This document shows, piece by piece, positions 1 to 7,059 of a stretch of DNA of 8,620 nt. The notes under the pieces were generated by a model, which was not told the DNA's origin, searched no databases, and saw nothing but the letters and a program-made list of their open reading frames with translations. Made by a program: the position numbers and the translations under genes. How positions within the stretch are numbered: position 1 is the first letter of the stretch; each line of letters opens with the position of its first letter. Source of the DNA: Patescibacteria group bacterium (GTDB lineage Bacteria; Patescibacteriota; Patescibacteriia; UBA1558; GWA2-36-10); contig JAUPVE010000024.1 of the NCBI GenBank assembly GCA_030917205.1, positions 1 to 8,620 on the forward strand, in the 5' to 3' direction.

Positions 1-2540
1 GGGGCTATTTTTTTCTGAGCTTGTTCTAATTTTTGTCTAATCTCGTCGACAATTTGTCGGGGAGCATTTTCGATAAAAGCCTTATTGGCTAATTTTGCTT
101 CTAAGCTGGCAATATATTTTTTCATGCTCTCTACTTCTTGCTCCTGCAAGGGTTTGTGTAGATTGATGATAAAATAGCCATGAGTGGTATTGAACTTCAC
201 GCCCTCTACCACGCTGTCTTGCAAAGTCACGCCAGCCAAATGGGCAGCTGTTAGCTTGGATTCTTTAATCAATAATTTATTTTCGATATAGCAATCTGGT
301 TTATCAGCGCTACGCATTTTATTTTCCGCTTTTAGATTACGGACCATACTCACTAGCTCCATCAATTCCGCAAAAGCCTTGACTGCTTCTTGATCTTGTT
401 GCTTGGCTTTTGGCCAATGCTCGACCATGATCAGGTGCTCTGGCTTAAATTGCTGCCAAATTTTCTCGGTCACAAACGGAGTAAATGGATGCCACATGAT
501 CAGTAGACGTTCCAAAATATACAATAAAATATCGTCTTTATTTTTTTCAAACTTAGCTAGCTCAAGATACCAGTCAGCTAATTTTGACCAGGTAAACTCA
601 TAAAGTTTTTCACCAGCGGCGGCTAAATTATACTTGTGAAAATCAGTAGTCACCTGCTCTACCAAATCATTGAACTCTGACAAAATCCAAGCGTCAGCCA
701 ATGTCTTGACCGGTGGTTGTTCCTTGACTCTCTTAACTTCATTGACCGAAGAAAAAATAAAACGAGAAATATTCCAAAGTTTATTTACAAAATTACGATA
801 GCCAGCAATTTTCTCTTCATAAAGACGAGAATCGTTGCCAGGAGCTGTGCCCATGACAGTAGAAAGACGCAAAGCGTCGGCTCCAAATTTTTCTATCATC
901 TCAATTGGCTCGATACCATTGCCAAGTGACTTGCTCATTTTTTTACCATCCTTATCACGCACTATGCCATGTAAATAGACCAAGGAAAATGGCTTCTCCC
1001 CTAGTAAATATTCTGTCATCAAAATCATCCTCGCTACCCAGAAAAAAATAATATCATAACCAGTCTCCATCAAGGCAGTCGGATGATAGAATTGTAGATC
1101 TTTTGTATTGTCAGGCCAGCCTAGTGTAGAAAAAGTCCACAAAGAAGAGGAAAACCAAGTATCCAAAGTGTCCTGATCTTGAGTGATATTTTGGCCATTG
1201 GCCTTGGCTCTAGCCTCCGCCTCATCATGGGCGACAATAATTTGCTTATCGTCTGTATACCAGATAGGAATACGATGTCCCCACCATAATTGTCTAGAGA
1301 TACACCAGTCGTGTAAATTCTCCATCCAATTAAAATAAGTTTTTTCAAAACGATGAGGCATAATCCTAATATCCTTGTGTTTGACTACCTCTACAGACAA
1401 TTCTTTTAAGGATTTACCACGTCCAGGAATTTTTTTATCAACTGCTACAAACCACTGTTCTGAGGTCAGTGGCTCAATAGCCGTCTGACAACGATAACAA
1501 ACAGACAAATTATTTTTGATATCTTCTATCTTTTCTATCAGGCCACTAGCTTGTAGATCAGCTACAAATTTATCTCGAGCTTCCAATACACTCAAACCTT
1601 TATATTTACCGCCCGTGCCTAATATTTGCCCCTGCTCATCTATCAATTTTATGATTTCCAAATTATTTTTTTGAGCAAACTCATAGTCTACCCAGCTATG
1701 AGCTGGGGTAACACCAATCGCTCCCGAGCCAAACTCAGGGTCAACAGCCGAGTCGGCAAACACTTTGACTTTTATCTTGTGCCCAGCCAAATCAATCTCT
1801 AAAATTTGACCAAGATATTTTTGGTATCTCACATCATCAGGATGTACCGCAACACCGGTATCGGCTAATTTAGTCTCTGGTCTAGTAGTAGCTACGACAA
1901 AAGGACCGTATTTTATATAATACAGTTTAGCATTCTGCTCTTCATACTCTACTTCATCATCAGCTAATGTTGAGGCGCAACGTGGGCACCAATTGACAAT
2001 GCGATAGCCACGATATATCAAGCCGTCATTGTACATGCGGATAAAAGCTTCGTTGACGGCACGAGACAAGCCATCATCAAAAGTATAACGCTCACGTGAC
2101 CAATCGCAGCTAGAACCCATGCGTCTTATTTGTTCACGAATAGTGCCTTGAGAATCAGCTACATATTGCTTCACTCGTTCCAAAAATTTTTCCCTACCCA
2201 AAGTATTTCTATCAGTACCCTCTTGGGCTATAATTTTTTCTACTTTGGTTTGGGTGGCAATTGAGGCATGATCTGTCCCTGGCACCCACAAAGCTTTGTA
2301 ACCCTGCAAACGCTTGTAACGAGTCACTGCGTCCTGTATGGTCAAGCCGGCAGCGTGTCCGACGTGCAAAATACCAGTCGCGTTTGGTGGTGGCATGGAG
2401 ATGGTAAAAGCTGGACCATCAGTCCGTAAATTGTCAGGATTAAAAAAACCACTATCCAGCCAAGTCTTATAAATATCTTGCTCGTGCTGACTGGCTTCGT
2501 AAGCTTTTGGCAATTCTATTTTTTTATCAAGGTCACTCAT
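1..2540 (-). CDS. valS: Valine--tRNA ligase (ValRS), C-terminal end cut by window edge
   Basis: Cytoplasmic class I aminoacyl-tRNA synthetase that charges tRNA-Val with valine and edits misactivated threonine. The reading frame is open from the ATG at 2540 to the window edge (846 codons seen, probably lacking only the last few residues). Visible in order: PPPNATG followed by the HIGH-type motif HVGH at about residues 59-62; a CPRC pair (C185, C188); the CP1 editing-domain signature TTRPET at about 218-223; a second CxxC pair (C348, C351), which with the first suggests a structural zinc site; the catalytic-domain stretch DWCISRQLWWGHRIP; KMSKS at 534-538; an anticodon-binding helical domain; and a charged C-terminal coiled-coil arm. 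The start is one base after the tsaE stop, so it is co-transcribed and probably translationally coupled with tsaE. No strong Shine-Dalgarno is visible. Family assignment is very secure; zinc binding is inference. Confidence 0.97.
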   Translation of the reverse strand, partial: MSDLDKKIELPKAYEASQHEQDIYKTWLDSGFFNPDNLRTDGPAFTISMPPPNATGILHVGHAAGLTIQDAVTRYKRLQGYKALWVPGTDHASIATQTKVEKIIAQEGTDRNTLGREKFLERVKQYVADSQGTIREQIRRMGSSCDWSRERYTFDDGLSRAVNEAFIRMYNDGLIYRGYRIVNWCPRCASTLADDEVEYEEQNAKLYYIKYGPFVVATTRPETKLADTGVAVHPDDVRYQKYLGQILEIDLAGHKIKVKVFADSAVDPEFGSGAIGVTPAHSWVDYEFAQKNNLEIIKLIDEQGQILGTGGKYKGLSVLEARDKFVADLQASGLIEKIEDIKNNLSVCYRCQTAIEPLTSEQWFVAVDKKIPGRGKSLKELSVEVVKHKDIRIMPHRFEKTYFNWMENLHDWCISRQLWWGHRIPIWYTDDKQIIVAHDEAEARAKANGQNITQDQDTLDTWFSSSLWTFSTLGWPDNTKDLQFYHPTALMETGYDIIFFWVARMILMTEYLLGEKPFSLVYLHGIVRDKDGKKMSKSLGNGIEPIEMIEKFGADALRLSTVMGTAPGNDSRLYEEKIAGYRNFVNKLWNISRFIFSSVNEVKRVKEQPPVKTLADAWILSEFNDLVEQVTTDFHKYNLAAAGEKLYEFTWSKLADWYLELAKFEKNKDDILLYILERLLIMWHPFTPFVTEKIWQQFKPEHLIMVEHWPKAKQQDQEAVKAFAELMELVSMVRNLKAENKMRSADKPDCYIENKLLIKESKLTAAHLAGVTLQDSVVEGVKFNTTHGYFIINLHKPLQEQEVESMKKYIASLEAKLANKAFIENAPRQIVDEIRQKLEQAQKKIA

Positions 2541-2541
2541 A

Positions 2542-2964
2542 TTAGCTGACTTTCACTATTCTTTCCTGACTATTTATATACTCAATATTAATATTGATAG
2601 TATTTTTTGGCAAATTGACTACCCGATCAGCCCACTCAATCACGACAATGCTAGCTGGATCGTGCAAATAGTCAGCTAAACCAATATCATCTAAATCATC
2701 AACTTTTTCTAAACGATAACAATCAACATGCACCAACCTTTTTATTGTAGCATGGCTGGTCTGATATATTTTCATCAAAACAAAAGTAGGACTAGTAATA
2801 TTATCTTCGATGCCCAGAGCCTTGGCCAGACCTTTGACAAAGACTGTCTTGCCGGCACCCAAATTTCCTACCAAAGCCAAAACCTCTCCCCCTTGCAATT
2901 TTTTAACGACAGCCTGGGCGATTTTCTCTGTTTCGCTTTGAGTTTTTGATTTATATTCTTTCAT
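2542..2964 (-). CDS. tsaE: tRNA threonylcarbamoyladenosine biosynthesis ATPase TsaE
   Basis: P-loop ATPase of the bacterial t6A machinery, which works with TsaB and TsaD to put threonylcarbamoyl on A37 of ANN-decoding tRNAs. The 140-residue length is normal for the family. Visible: Walker A GNLGAGKT at 33-40, the switch-like SPTF at 58-61, HVDCYRL at 79-85, and the Walker B-like IEWADR at 109-114. It lies downstream of tsaD with a 95-bp gap holding its own promoter, and its stop codon is one base from the valS ATG. TsaB, the usual third gene of the set, is not next to it. The start ATG is the first in frame and gives the normal N terminus; no Shine-Dalgarno is seen. Confidence 0.96.
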   Translation of the reverse strand: MKEYKSKTQSETEKIAQAVVKKLQGGEVLALVGNLGAGKTVFVKGLAKALGIEDNITSPTFVLMKIYQTSHATIKRLVHVDCYRLEKVDDLDDIGLADYLHDPASIVVIEWADRVVNLPKNTININIEYINSQERIVKVS

Positions 2965-3026
2965 TATTTACTATGCTGTTGTTAGGAAAAATATTATTTT
3001 TCACTAGTTCTGATAAGGTAATTTTA

Positions 3027-3055
3027 ATTATACCCTACTGGCCATAATTACTCAA
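3027..3055 (-). promoter_or_regulatory. Promoter of tsaE-valS inside the tsaD-tsaE gap
   Basis: Minus-strand TTGAGT (3050-3055), 17 bp, TATAAT (3027-3032). The start expected near 3020 gives a leader of about 55 nt to the tsaE ATG. No terminator is visible after tsaD, so read-through from the tsaD promoter is also possible. Confidence 0.65.
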
Positions 3056-3059
3056 AAAA

Positions 3060-4106
3060 TTATTTAACTACCAATTGCCAGTTGGCATCTGGCTCTAATT
3101 TACTAATCTTGTCACCAGAAAAAAGACGAGCTTTTTTATTTTTTAGCCTATAAAAAGCGGCAGCGGCAATCATAGCAGCATTGTCACCGGTAAATTTCAT
3201 CTCTGGCGCAAAAAATGGTATAGCCAATTTATCAGCGTTGTTTTGTAAATTTTGTTTTAAAAAAGTATTAGCTGATACACCGCCAGCCAACATGATTGAT
3301 TTTGCGCCATATTTCTTGGCTGCCAAAAATGTTTTTTTAACCAAAACTTCTGTCACGGCTAGTTGGAAACCAGCACAAATATCTGCTACATCTTGTTGAT
3401 TTATTTTTTGCTTTTTTTCCAGAAAATATAAAATAGAAGTTTTGAGACCAGACAAGCTAAAATCAAAATTATGACTATTGATCATTGGTCGGGGAAAATC
3501 ATATTTATGAGCATTGCCCATGAGTGCTAGCTTACTGACTATCGGTCCCCCTGGATAGCCCAGGCCCAATAGTTTGGCTACTTTATCAAAAGCTTCACCA
3601 ACCGCATCATCAAGGGTTTTGCCAATCAATTTATACTGACCATGTCCAGTCATCAATATCAATTCAGTGTGTCCACCTGAAACTACCAAAACTACACTAG
3701 GGAAGATATTGATTTTATTACTCTGCAATTCTTGATGCGTCAGCCAGTTAGAATAGATGTGTCCTTCTAAATGATTGATTGGTAACAAGGCTTTGTTACT
3801 AGCTAAACCCAATGCCTTGGCTGTCGCCACTCCCAAAACCAAAGAGGTCACCAAACCTGGTCCCTGGGTAAAGGCAATGTAGTCTATATTTTTTAATTTA
3901 TTTTTACCTAGGGTGTGCTGGAGCAGTGGCATGATAGTCTCCAGGTGTTTTCTAGAAGCTACTTCTGGTACTACACCACCGTATTTTTTGTGAATATCAA
4001 CTTGAGAATAGACGATGTCTTTCTCCAAATACAAAAAACCCTTTCGCTCAGTCAAGATCGCCAAGGCAGTTTCATCACAAGATGTTTCGATAGCTAAAAT
4101 TCTCAT
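3060..4106 (-). CDS. tsaD: tRNA N6-adenosine threonylcarbamoyltransferase TsaD
   Basis: Metal-dependent ASKHA-fold enzyme that transfers the threonylcarbamoyl group from threonylcarbamoyl-AMP to A37 of tRNAs reading ANN codons. The 348-residue protein is full length for the family. Visible: N-terminal MRILAIETSCDET (phosphate-binding loop), metal ligands in HLEGH (H112, H116), SGGHTEL (143-149), the GEAFDKVAKLLGLGYPGGP signature from 170, AGGVSAN at 274-280, and TGDNA near 307-310 with the third metal ligand D308. It is the first gene of the leftward group, divergent from trmB. Its promoter sits 24 to 52 bases upstream of the ATG, so the leader would be only about 17 nt, and no Shine-Dalgarno is visible. 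Confidence 0.98.
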   Translation of the reverse strand: MRILAIETSCDETALAILTERKGFLYLEKDIVYSQVDIHKKYGGVVPEVASRKHLETIMPLLQHTLGKNKLKNIDYIAFTQGPGLVTSLVLGVATAKALGLASNKALLPINHLEGHIYSNWLTHQELQSNKINIFPSVVLVVSGGHTELILMTGHGQYKLIGKTLDDAVGEAFDKVAKLLGLGYPGGPIVSKLALMGNAHKYDFPRPMINSHNFDFSLSGLKTSILYFLEKKQKINQQDVADICAGFQLAVTEVLVKKTFLAAKKYGAKSIMLAGGVSANTFLKQNLQNNADKLAIPFFAPEMKFTGDNAAMIAAAAFYRLKNKKARLFSGDKISKLEPDANWQLVVK

Positions 4107-4129
4107 ACATCTATTATATCAGATATATT

Positions 4130-4158
4130 ATTTTAAGATAAATGACCCCTTGTGTCAA
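4130..4158 (-). promoter_or_regulatory. Promoter of tsaD
   Basis: Minus-strand TTGACA (4153-4158), 17 bp, TAAAAT (4130-4135). A second -10-like TATAAT lies at 4113-4118, six bases before the ATG, which would give a leaderless mRNA but has only TTATCT as a -35. Confidence 0.8.
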
Positions 4159-4177
4159 CATTTATATAGACTATTTT
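4150..4177 (+). promoter_or_regulatory. Possible promoter of trmB
   Basis: TTGTGT (4150-4155), 16 bp, TATTTT (4172-4177). It would overlap the tsaD -35 on the other strand. The alternative TATAAG at 4195-4200, eight bases before the ATG, would give a nearly leaderless transcript. Weak match. Confidence 0.3.
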
Positions 4178-4208
4178 CTTTTCTTAAAAAATAATATAAG
4201 CTATAAAT

Positions 4209-4856
4209 ATGTCCCGCCAAAAACTAAAAAAATTTGCTGACCTAAAATCCTTTGATAATGTCTTGGAATTTGGTGATCATAAATTTGAGCAAAAATTAAA
4301 AAAATTTATCCAGTCTGCTGACAAGGTCATTTTGGAATTGGGCTGTGGCAAGGGCGAGTACAGTCTGGCTCTAGCTGAAAAAAATCCTGAGTATAAATAT
4401 CTAGCCCTTGATATCCAAGGTGAAAGATTGTGGCATGGTGCTAAAGAAGCAATGAATAAAAAATTAAACAATTTACTATTTATCCGCTTTCATGCAGACT
4501 TTTTAGAAAAAATTTTTCTAAAGGCTTCAATAGATGAAATCTGGATCACTTTCCCTGATCCATACCCTAGAAAAAAACAAGCTAAAAAAAGATTAGTCTC
4601 AGCTCAATTTTTAAAAAAATACCAAATAATGTTAAAAGATAAGGGCTTGATACATCTTAAGACTGATGATAAAAAATTATTCAATTTTGCTATCAAAAGC
4701 GCCAAAGAACAAAACTTCAAAATCAGTAAGCAAATAGTTGATATCTATAAACAAAAAAACTTAAAATCTGAGCTTAAGATAAAGACTTATTTTGAAGAAA
4801 AGCACCTCTTAGCCAAGAAAAGAATTCACTACCTGAAAATACAAAAAACTAACTAA
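4209..4856 (+). CDS. trmB: tRNA (guanine-N7-)-methyltransferase TrmB
   Basis: SAM-dependent methyltransferase that makes m7G46 in the tRNA variable loop. The 215-residue length is typical. Visible: SAM motif I ELGCGKGEY at 43-51, an acidic residue D68 after strand 2 (LALDIQ), the family hallmark FPDPYPRKKQAKKRL at 115-129, KTDD at 151-154, and the C-terminal TYFEEK at 193-198, the position of the substrate-binding T-x-Y-E element. The gene is lysine-rich and A+T-rich like its neighbours. It is a single-gene unit, divergent from tsaD and closed by a strong hairpin terminator. The intact tRNA-Glu in this window has variable bases CAAT and no G46, so it would not be a substrate. Confidence 0.95.
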   Translation: MSRQKLKKFADLKSFDNVLEFGDHKFEQKLKKFIQSADKVILELGCGKGEYSLALAEKNPEYKYLALDIQGERLWHGAKEAMNKKLNNLLFIRFHADFLEKIFLKASIDEIWITFPDPYPRKKQAKKRLVSAQFLKKYQIMLKDKGLIHLKTDDKKLFNFAIKSAKEQNFKISKQIVDIYKQKNLKSELKIKTYFEEKHLLAKKRIHYLKIQKTN

Positions 4857-4859
4857 AAT

Positions 4860-4894
4860 GACCTGATAAAAGGCCTATTATCAGGTCTTTTCTT
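4860..4894 (+). terminator. Intrinsic terminator of trmB
   Basis: GACCTGATAA (4860-4869), an eight-base loop, TTATCAGGTC (4878-4887), then TTTTCTT. Perfect 10-bp stem, three bases after the trmB stop. Confidence 0.9.
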
Positions 4895-4900
4895 GTAATA

Positions 4901-4929
4901 TTGACAGAATATAAGATATATGCTATAAT
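4901..4929 (+). promoter_or_regulatory. Consensus extended -10 promoter of the FN3 gene
   Basis: TTGACA (4901-4906), exactly 17 bp, TATAAT (4924-4929), with TG at 4921-4922 giving the extended -10 TGCTATAAT. A perfect match to the sigma-70 consensus; start expected near 4936, leader about 19 nt. Confidence 0.92.
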
Positions 4930-4954
4930 TTTACATTAATTAATTTAGATAAGC

Positions 4955-6307
4955 ATGAAATATCTTAGTAAAATAAGCCTAATCATAGTACTCCTTTTGG
5001 GACTAATACTCCCCCTATTTGTCGGGGCTGATGTTGTTATTTCCAATATCAGGGTATCCAACCCAAGAAATGGTATGATTGATCTATCTTGGTACACTAC
5101 TCAAAGCAGTAAGGGCTCAGTACAATATGGTTTAAGCGCTGATAATCTCAACTTCACTATGGGCTATGGTGCTTATGATTATGACCACAAAAGTGTCTTG
5201 ACTGGCTTAGTAAAAGATAAAACATACTTTTATAAAATAACGGCCGAAGATGCCTCTGGACACAAGGTAGAAACCTATATCCAATCTTTTTCTACCAAAA
5301 ATATGACTGACAACCGCAGACCAACTATTACCGAGTATAAAGTTTTGCAGACTACCGCTAATGCTGTGGCTATTACCTGGACTACCGATGAGATCACAAA
5401 GGGTAAAATAACTTACTGGGAAATGGAGCAAACAAAACGCTCTAGTGTCACTTATAATTCTTACGTGACTTCTCATATAAATTATATTTATAAACTCAAA
5501 GCCAACACGCGCTACGCCGCTGAAGTCACTGCCATAGATAAGGACAAAAATATTGAAACAAAATATTTAGTTTTTACTACTTCTTATGGTACCCAAAATG
5601 GCTCAAATCTAGCCATCAGTAATATCAAGCCACTACAACTGGATGTAAATAGAATCAATGATACTAGTGCTCTACTTAGCTGGTCAACCAACTATGTCAC
5701 TAACAGCACTATTTATTATGGTACTAAATCTACTAGTTTAAATAAAAAAATTGTCGCTAGCGCCACACCAAAATATGAGCATGAAATTCTATTGACCAAC
5801 CTGACGCCCAACACCACCTACTACTATAAAATAGTTGTCGAAAAAGGTCTTTATAATAAAAGAGTCGAGGCCACTGGTCATAGCTTCATGACTTTGCCAA
5901 AACAAAAAAATGTTACGACTATAGCTCAGGTGGCTGGCGATAAAATATATAGTAGTACACTAGATAGTGACTATGACGGCTATAGTGACCAAGAAGAAAT
6001 TGATCATAAATACAATCCCTATGGCTATGGCCGCACAATAAATGAAGTACTACTTCGCCTAAATAATCCCAACAGTCTAGAATCAAAACAATCTGCTTAC
6101 TTAAAAAATTGGCTAAAAAATAATCTAGGTGCCTACAGTATTGGAGCTAGAGACTGGGCCGTGCTAGTCAATGCCTACACTTATAGTGGCTACTCCGAGC
6201 AGGCCATCAAACAATCAATTCGCTTTGGTGGTAAAACTGTTCACCCTAGCATCCCTTTTGCTAAGTGGCAGTATACCAGCGACTATATAACATATATCAA
6301 TCGTTAA
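4955..6307 (+). CDS. Secreted fibronectin type III repeat protein with calcium-binding-type motif
   Basis: Exported 450-residue protein of unknown specific role. A signal peptide spans residues 1-25 (lysines, a run of I/L/V, then FVGA before D26). Three FN3-like beta-sandwich repeats follow at about 29-114, 123-209 and 221-313, each with a W in strand B (LSW, ITW, LSW), a YG or YW strand and a closing YxYKI- or YAAEV-type strand before an F(S/T)T end. A linker leads to DSDYDGYSDQEE (337-348), a DxDxDG calcium-binding loop of the thrombospondin-3/dockerin type. The last 90 or so residues (360-450), rich in Y, W and N, form a separate region that I do not recognise. No sortase motif or membrane anchor is seen at the C terminus. 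It is transcribed alone from a consensus promoter. A cell-surface or adhesion role is inference. Confidence 0.85.
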   Translation: MKYLSKISLIIVLLLGLILPLFVGADVVISNIRVSNPRNGMIDLSWYTTQSSKGSVQYGLSADNLNFTMGYGAYDYDHKSVLTGLVKDKTYFYKITAEDASGHKVETYIQSFSTKNMTDNRRPTITEYKVLQTTANAVAITWTTDEITKGKITYWEMEQTKRSSVTYNSYVTSHINYIYKLKANTRYAAEVTAIDKDKNIETKYLVFTTSYGTQNGSNLAISNIKPLQLDVNRINDTSALLSWSTNYVTNSTIYYGTKSTSLNKKIVASATPKYEHEILLTNLTPNTTYYYKIVVEKGLYNKRVEATGHSFMTLPKQKNVTTIAQVAGDKIYSSTLDSDYDGYSDQEEIDHKYNPYGYGRTINEVLLRLNNPNSLESKQSAYLKNWLKNNLGAYSIGARDWAVLVNAYTYSGYSEQAIKQSIRFGGKTVHPSIPFAKWQYTSDYITYINR

Positions 6308-6311
6308 ATAA

Positions 6312-6342
6312 AAAATAACCCTCGCAGTGCGGGGGTTATTTT
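6312..6342. terminator. Bidirectional terminator between the FN3 and cold-shock genes
   Basis: AAAATAACCCTCGC (6312-6325), loop AGT, GCGGGGGTTATTTT (6329-6342): 14 pairs with one T-G pair on the plus strand. The A/T flanks give a U-tract in both directions, 4 bases after the FN3 stop and 23 after the csp stop. Confidence 0.9.
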
Positions 6343-6365
6343 AAATTTCTTATTATCTAAGAATA

Positions 6366-6566
6366 TTAGACCAAGCTTACTTTTACAGCAGCTGGGCCTT
6401 TTGGTGTATCGCTCATGTCAAAAGTGACATCGTCACCTTCGTGTAATTGATCGAATGAAACACCACTCAATTCGTTGGCATGAAAAAATAAATCTTTTCC
6501 GCCATCTTCTGGAGTAATAAAACCGAAATTTTTATCGGTTACTAATTTCTTGATTTTGCCTTGCAT
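6366..6566 (-). CDS. Cold-shock protein, CspA family
   Basis: Small single-domain nucleic-acid-binding protein (RNA chaperone, OB fold) of 66 residues, the usual CspA length. Visible: MQGKIKKL at the start, RNP1-type KNFGFI at 12-17, RNP2-type DLFFHA at 25-30, and the C-terminal G-PAAVKV strand. A longer in-frame start at 6656 would add 30 hydrophobic residues with no match to the family, so the ATG at 6566 is chosen. Upstream lies a strong promoter giving a leader of about 120 nt, reminiscent of the long regulatory leaders of cold-inducible csp mRNAs. It is convergent with the FN3 gene and shares its terminator. Which CspA paralogue this is cannot be told. Confidence 0.95.
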   Translation of the reverse strand: MQGKIKKLVTDKNFGFITPEDGGKDLFFHANELSGVSFDQLHEGDDVTFDMSDTPKGPAAVKVSLV

Positions 6567-6648
6567 AATTTTAGAAATAAAGTGAATTAAAGCATAGGTA
6601 GCTAGAAATTCGACTATATTTCCGCTAGTGCATGCATAAACTATTATT

Positions 6649-6678
6649 TTAACCAACTTTATAAATAAAGCCAGTTAA
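6649..6678 (-). promoter_or_regulatory. Hairpin in the 5' leader of the cold-shock mRNA
   Basis: On the minus strand TTAACTGGCTTTA (6666-6678) pairs with TAAAGTTGGTTAA (6649-6661): 13 bp including three consecutive G-U pairs. The wobbles pair only in minus-strand RNA, so this is better read as an RNA fold than as a DNA palindrome. It sits about 10 nt from the predicted transcript start. No U-tract follows, so it is not a terminator. A thermosensor or mRNA-stability role is inference. Confidence 0.55.
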
Positions 6679-6695
6679 ACAATCGTTTGTCTATG

Positions 6696-6724
6696 ATAAT
6701 AGCACCTTTGCAGCTAAATGTCAA
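6696..6724 (-). promoter_or_regulatory. Promoter of the cold-shock gene
   Basis: Minus-strand TTGACA (6719-6724), a 17-bp spacer and TATTAT (6696-6701). The predicted start near 6689 gives a leader of about 120 nt before the ATG at 6566. It begins just after the tRNA terminator. Confidence 0.8.
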
Positions 6725-6750
6725 AGAAAAGGGTCCTAGCCAACTTAAAC

Positions 6751-6773
6751 AAAAAAACAACCTATTTAGGTTG
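6751..6773 (-). terminator. Intrinsic terminator of the tRNA-Glu transcript
   Basis: On the minus strand CAACCT-AAAT-AGGTTG (6758-6773) is followed directly by seven Ts (6751-6757), 33 nt after the tRNA CCA. Confidence 0.85.
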
Positions 6774-6800
6774 AATTGTATACGCTCATATAATTCTTAG

Positions 6801-6897
6801 CGGCTTGGTGACCCCACGGGGAATCGAACCCCGATTGCCAGGATGAAAACCTGGTGTCCTAACCATTAGACGATAGGGCCGTCAGGTCACCAAGCCG
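6801..6897 (-). repeat. 13-bp perfect inverted repeat enclosing the intact tRNA-Glu
   Basis: CGGCTTGGTGACC at 6801-6813 is the exact reverse complement of 6885-6897. On the transcribed strand the 5' leader of the pre-tRNA therefore complements the last four acceptor bases, the discriminator, the CCA and five trailer bases. Either the nine outer pairs lengthen the acceptor stem in the precursor, or all 13 form and compete with acceptor folding. The arm in the leader is not part of normal tRNA structure, so it looks like an inverted duplication of the tRNA 3' end. Confidence 0.9.
6806..6880 (-). tRNA. tRNA-Glu (anticodon UUC), CCA encoded
   Basis: The cloverleaf folds fully by eye: acceptor GGCCCTA with TGGGGTC (7 bp, two G-U pairs), D arm GTCT/GGAC with a loop containing GG, anticodon stem CCAGG/CCTGG with loop TTTTCAT giving anticodon TTC, a four-base variable region CAAT, T arm CGGGG-TTCGAAT-CCCCG, discriminator A and an encoded CCA. 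It is 72 nt without CCA. Glutamate identity follows from the anticodon and the close likeness to bacterial tRNA-Glu. It lies downstream of a broken copy of itself and has no obvious promoter of its own, so it probably depends on the promoter at 7134-7162. A 33-nt trailer ends in an intrinsic terminator. Confidence 0.97.
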
Positions 6898-6946
6898 ATA
6901 TAAATTATTATTCAATTTTTAAAAAAACTATCAGGCATCAAGGATG

Positions 6947-6981
6947 CCACCGCCTACGGGGCGGGATCTCGCGCCGCTCGA
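6947..6981 (-). repeat. G+C-rich block C replacing the tRNA 3' half (possible third insert)
   Basis: A 35-nt G+C-rich block directly after the anticodon-loop Ts of the broken tRNA copy. It contains a CCGCC-TACGG-GGCGG hairpin on the plus strand and a stretch CCTACGGGGCGGG resembling one arm of insert B (CCTACGGGCGAGG read on the minus strand). Beyond it, AGGATG (6941-6946) matches the next six tRNA bases, which would place it as an insert in the anticodon loop, but six bases could be chance. Confidence 0.5.
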
Positions 6982-6995
6982 AAAACCTGGTGTCC

Positions 6996-7049
6996 CCTGC
7001 CTGCCGGTCTTCGACTCCGAGAGTCGCTCAGACTCGAGGAGCAGGCAGG
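6996..7049 (-). repeat. G+C-rich palindromic insert A in the tRNA copy (D-loop/D-stem junction)
   Basis: A 54-nt insert exactly between tRNA nucleotides 21 and 22. It has perfect 9-bp ends, CCTGCCTGC (6996-7004) and GCAGGCAGG (7041-7049), and an inner hairpin CGACTC-CGA-GAGTCG at 7012-7026. G+C is far above the surroundings. No target duplication is visible. From memory, CCTGCCTG-type palindromes recur in some candidate-phyla genomes; not verified here. Confidence 0.8.
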
Positions 7050-7059
7050 TAACCATTAG

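Noticed and set aside
403..1348. Short open frames on both strands across the valS region
   Set aside because: They overlap the continuous valS reading frame, which carries all ValRS motifs, and show no features of their own.
4113..4118. TATAAT next to the tsaD ATG as the main promoter
   Set aside because: It lacks a good -35, whereas TTGACA-17-TAAAAT just upstream is a full promoter; kept only as a possible second start.
5207..5476. Minus-strand 89-codon open frame within the FN3 gene
   Set aside because: It lies antisense to a well-supported exported protein and shows no recognisable domain.
6567..6656. N-terminal extension of the cold-shock gene from an upstream in-frame ATG
   Set aside because: The added 30 residues have no counterpart in the CspA family and lie in the predicted mRNA leader; the 66-residue form matches the family length.
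6921..6948. Hairpin GGCATC-CTT-GATGCC plus T-run on the minus strand, as a terminator before the intact tRNA
   Set aside because: The stem has only 6 bp and six bases separate it from the T-run, so termination should be poor; the tRNA downstream also needs read-through.
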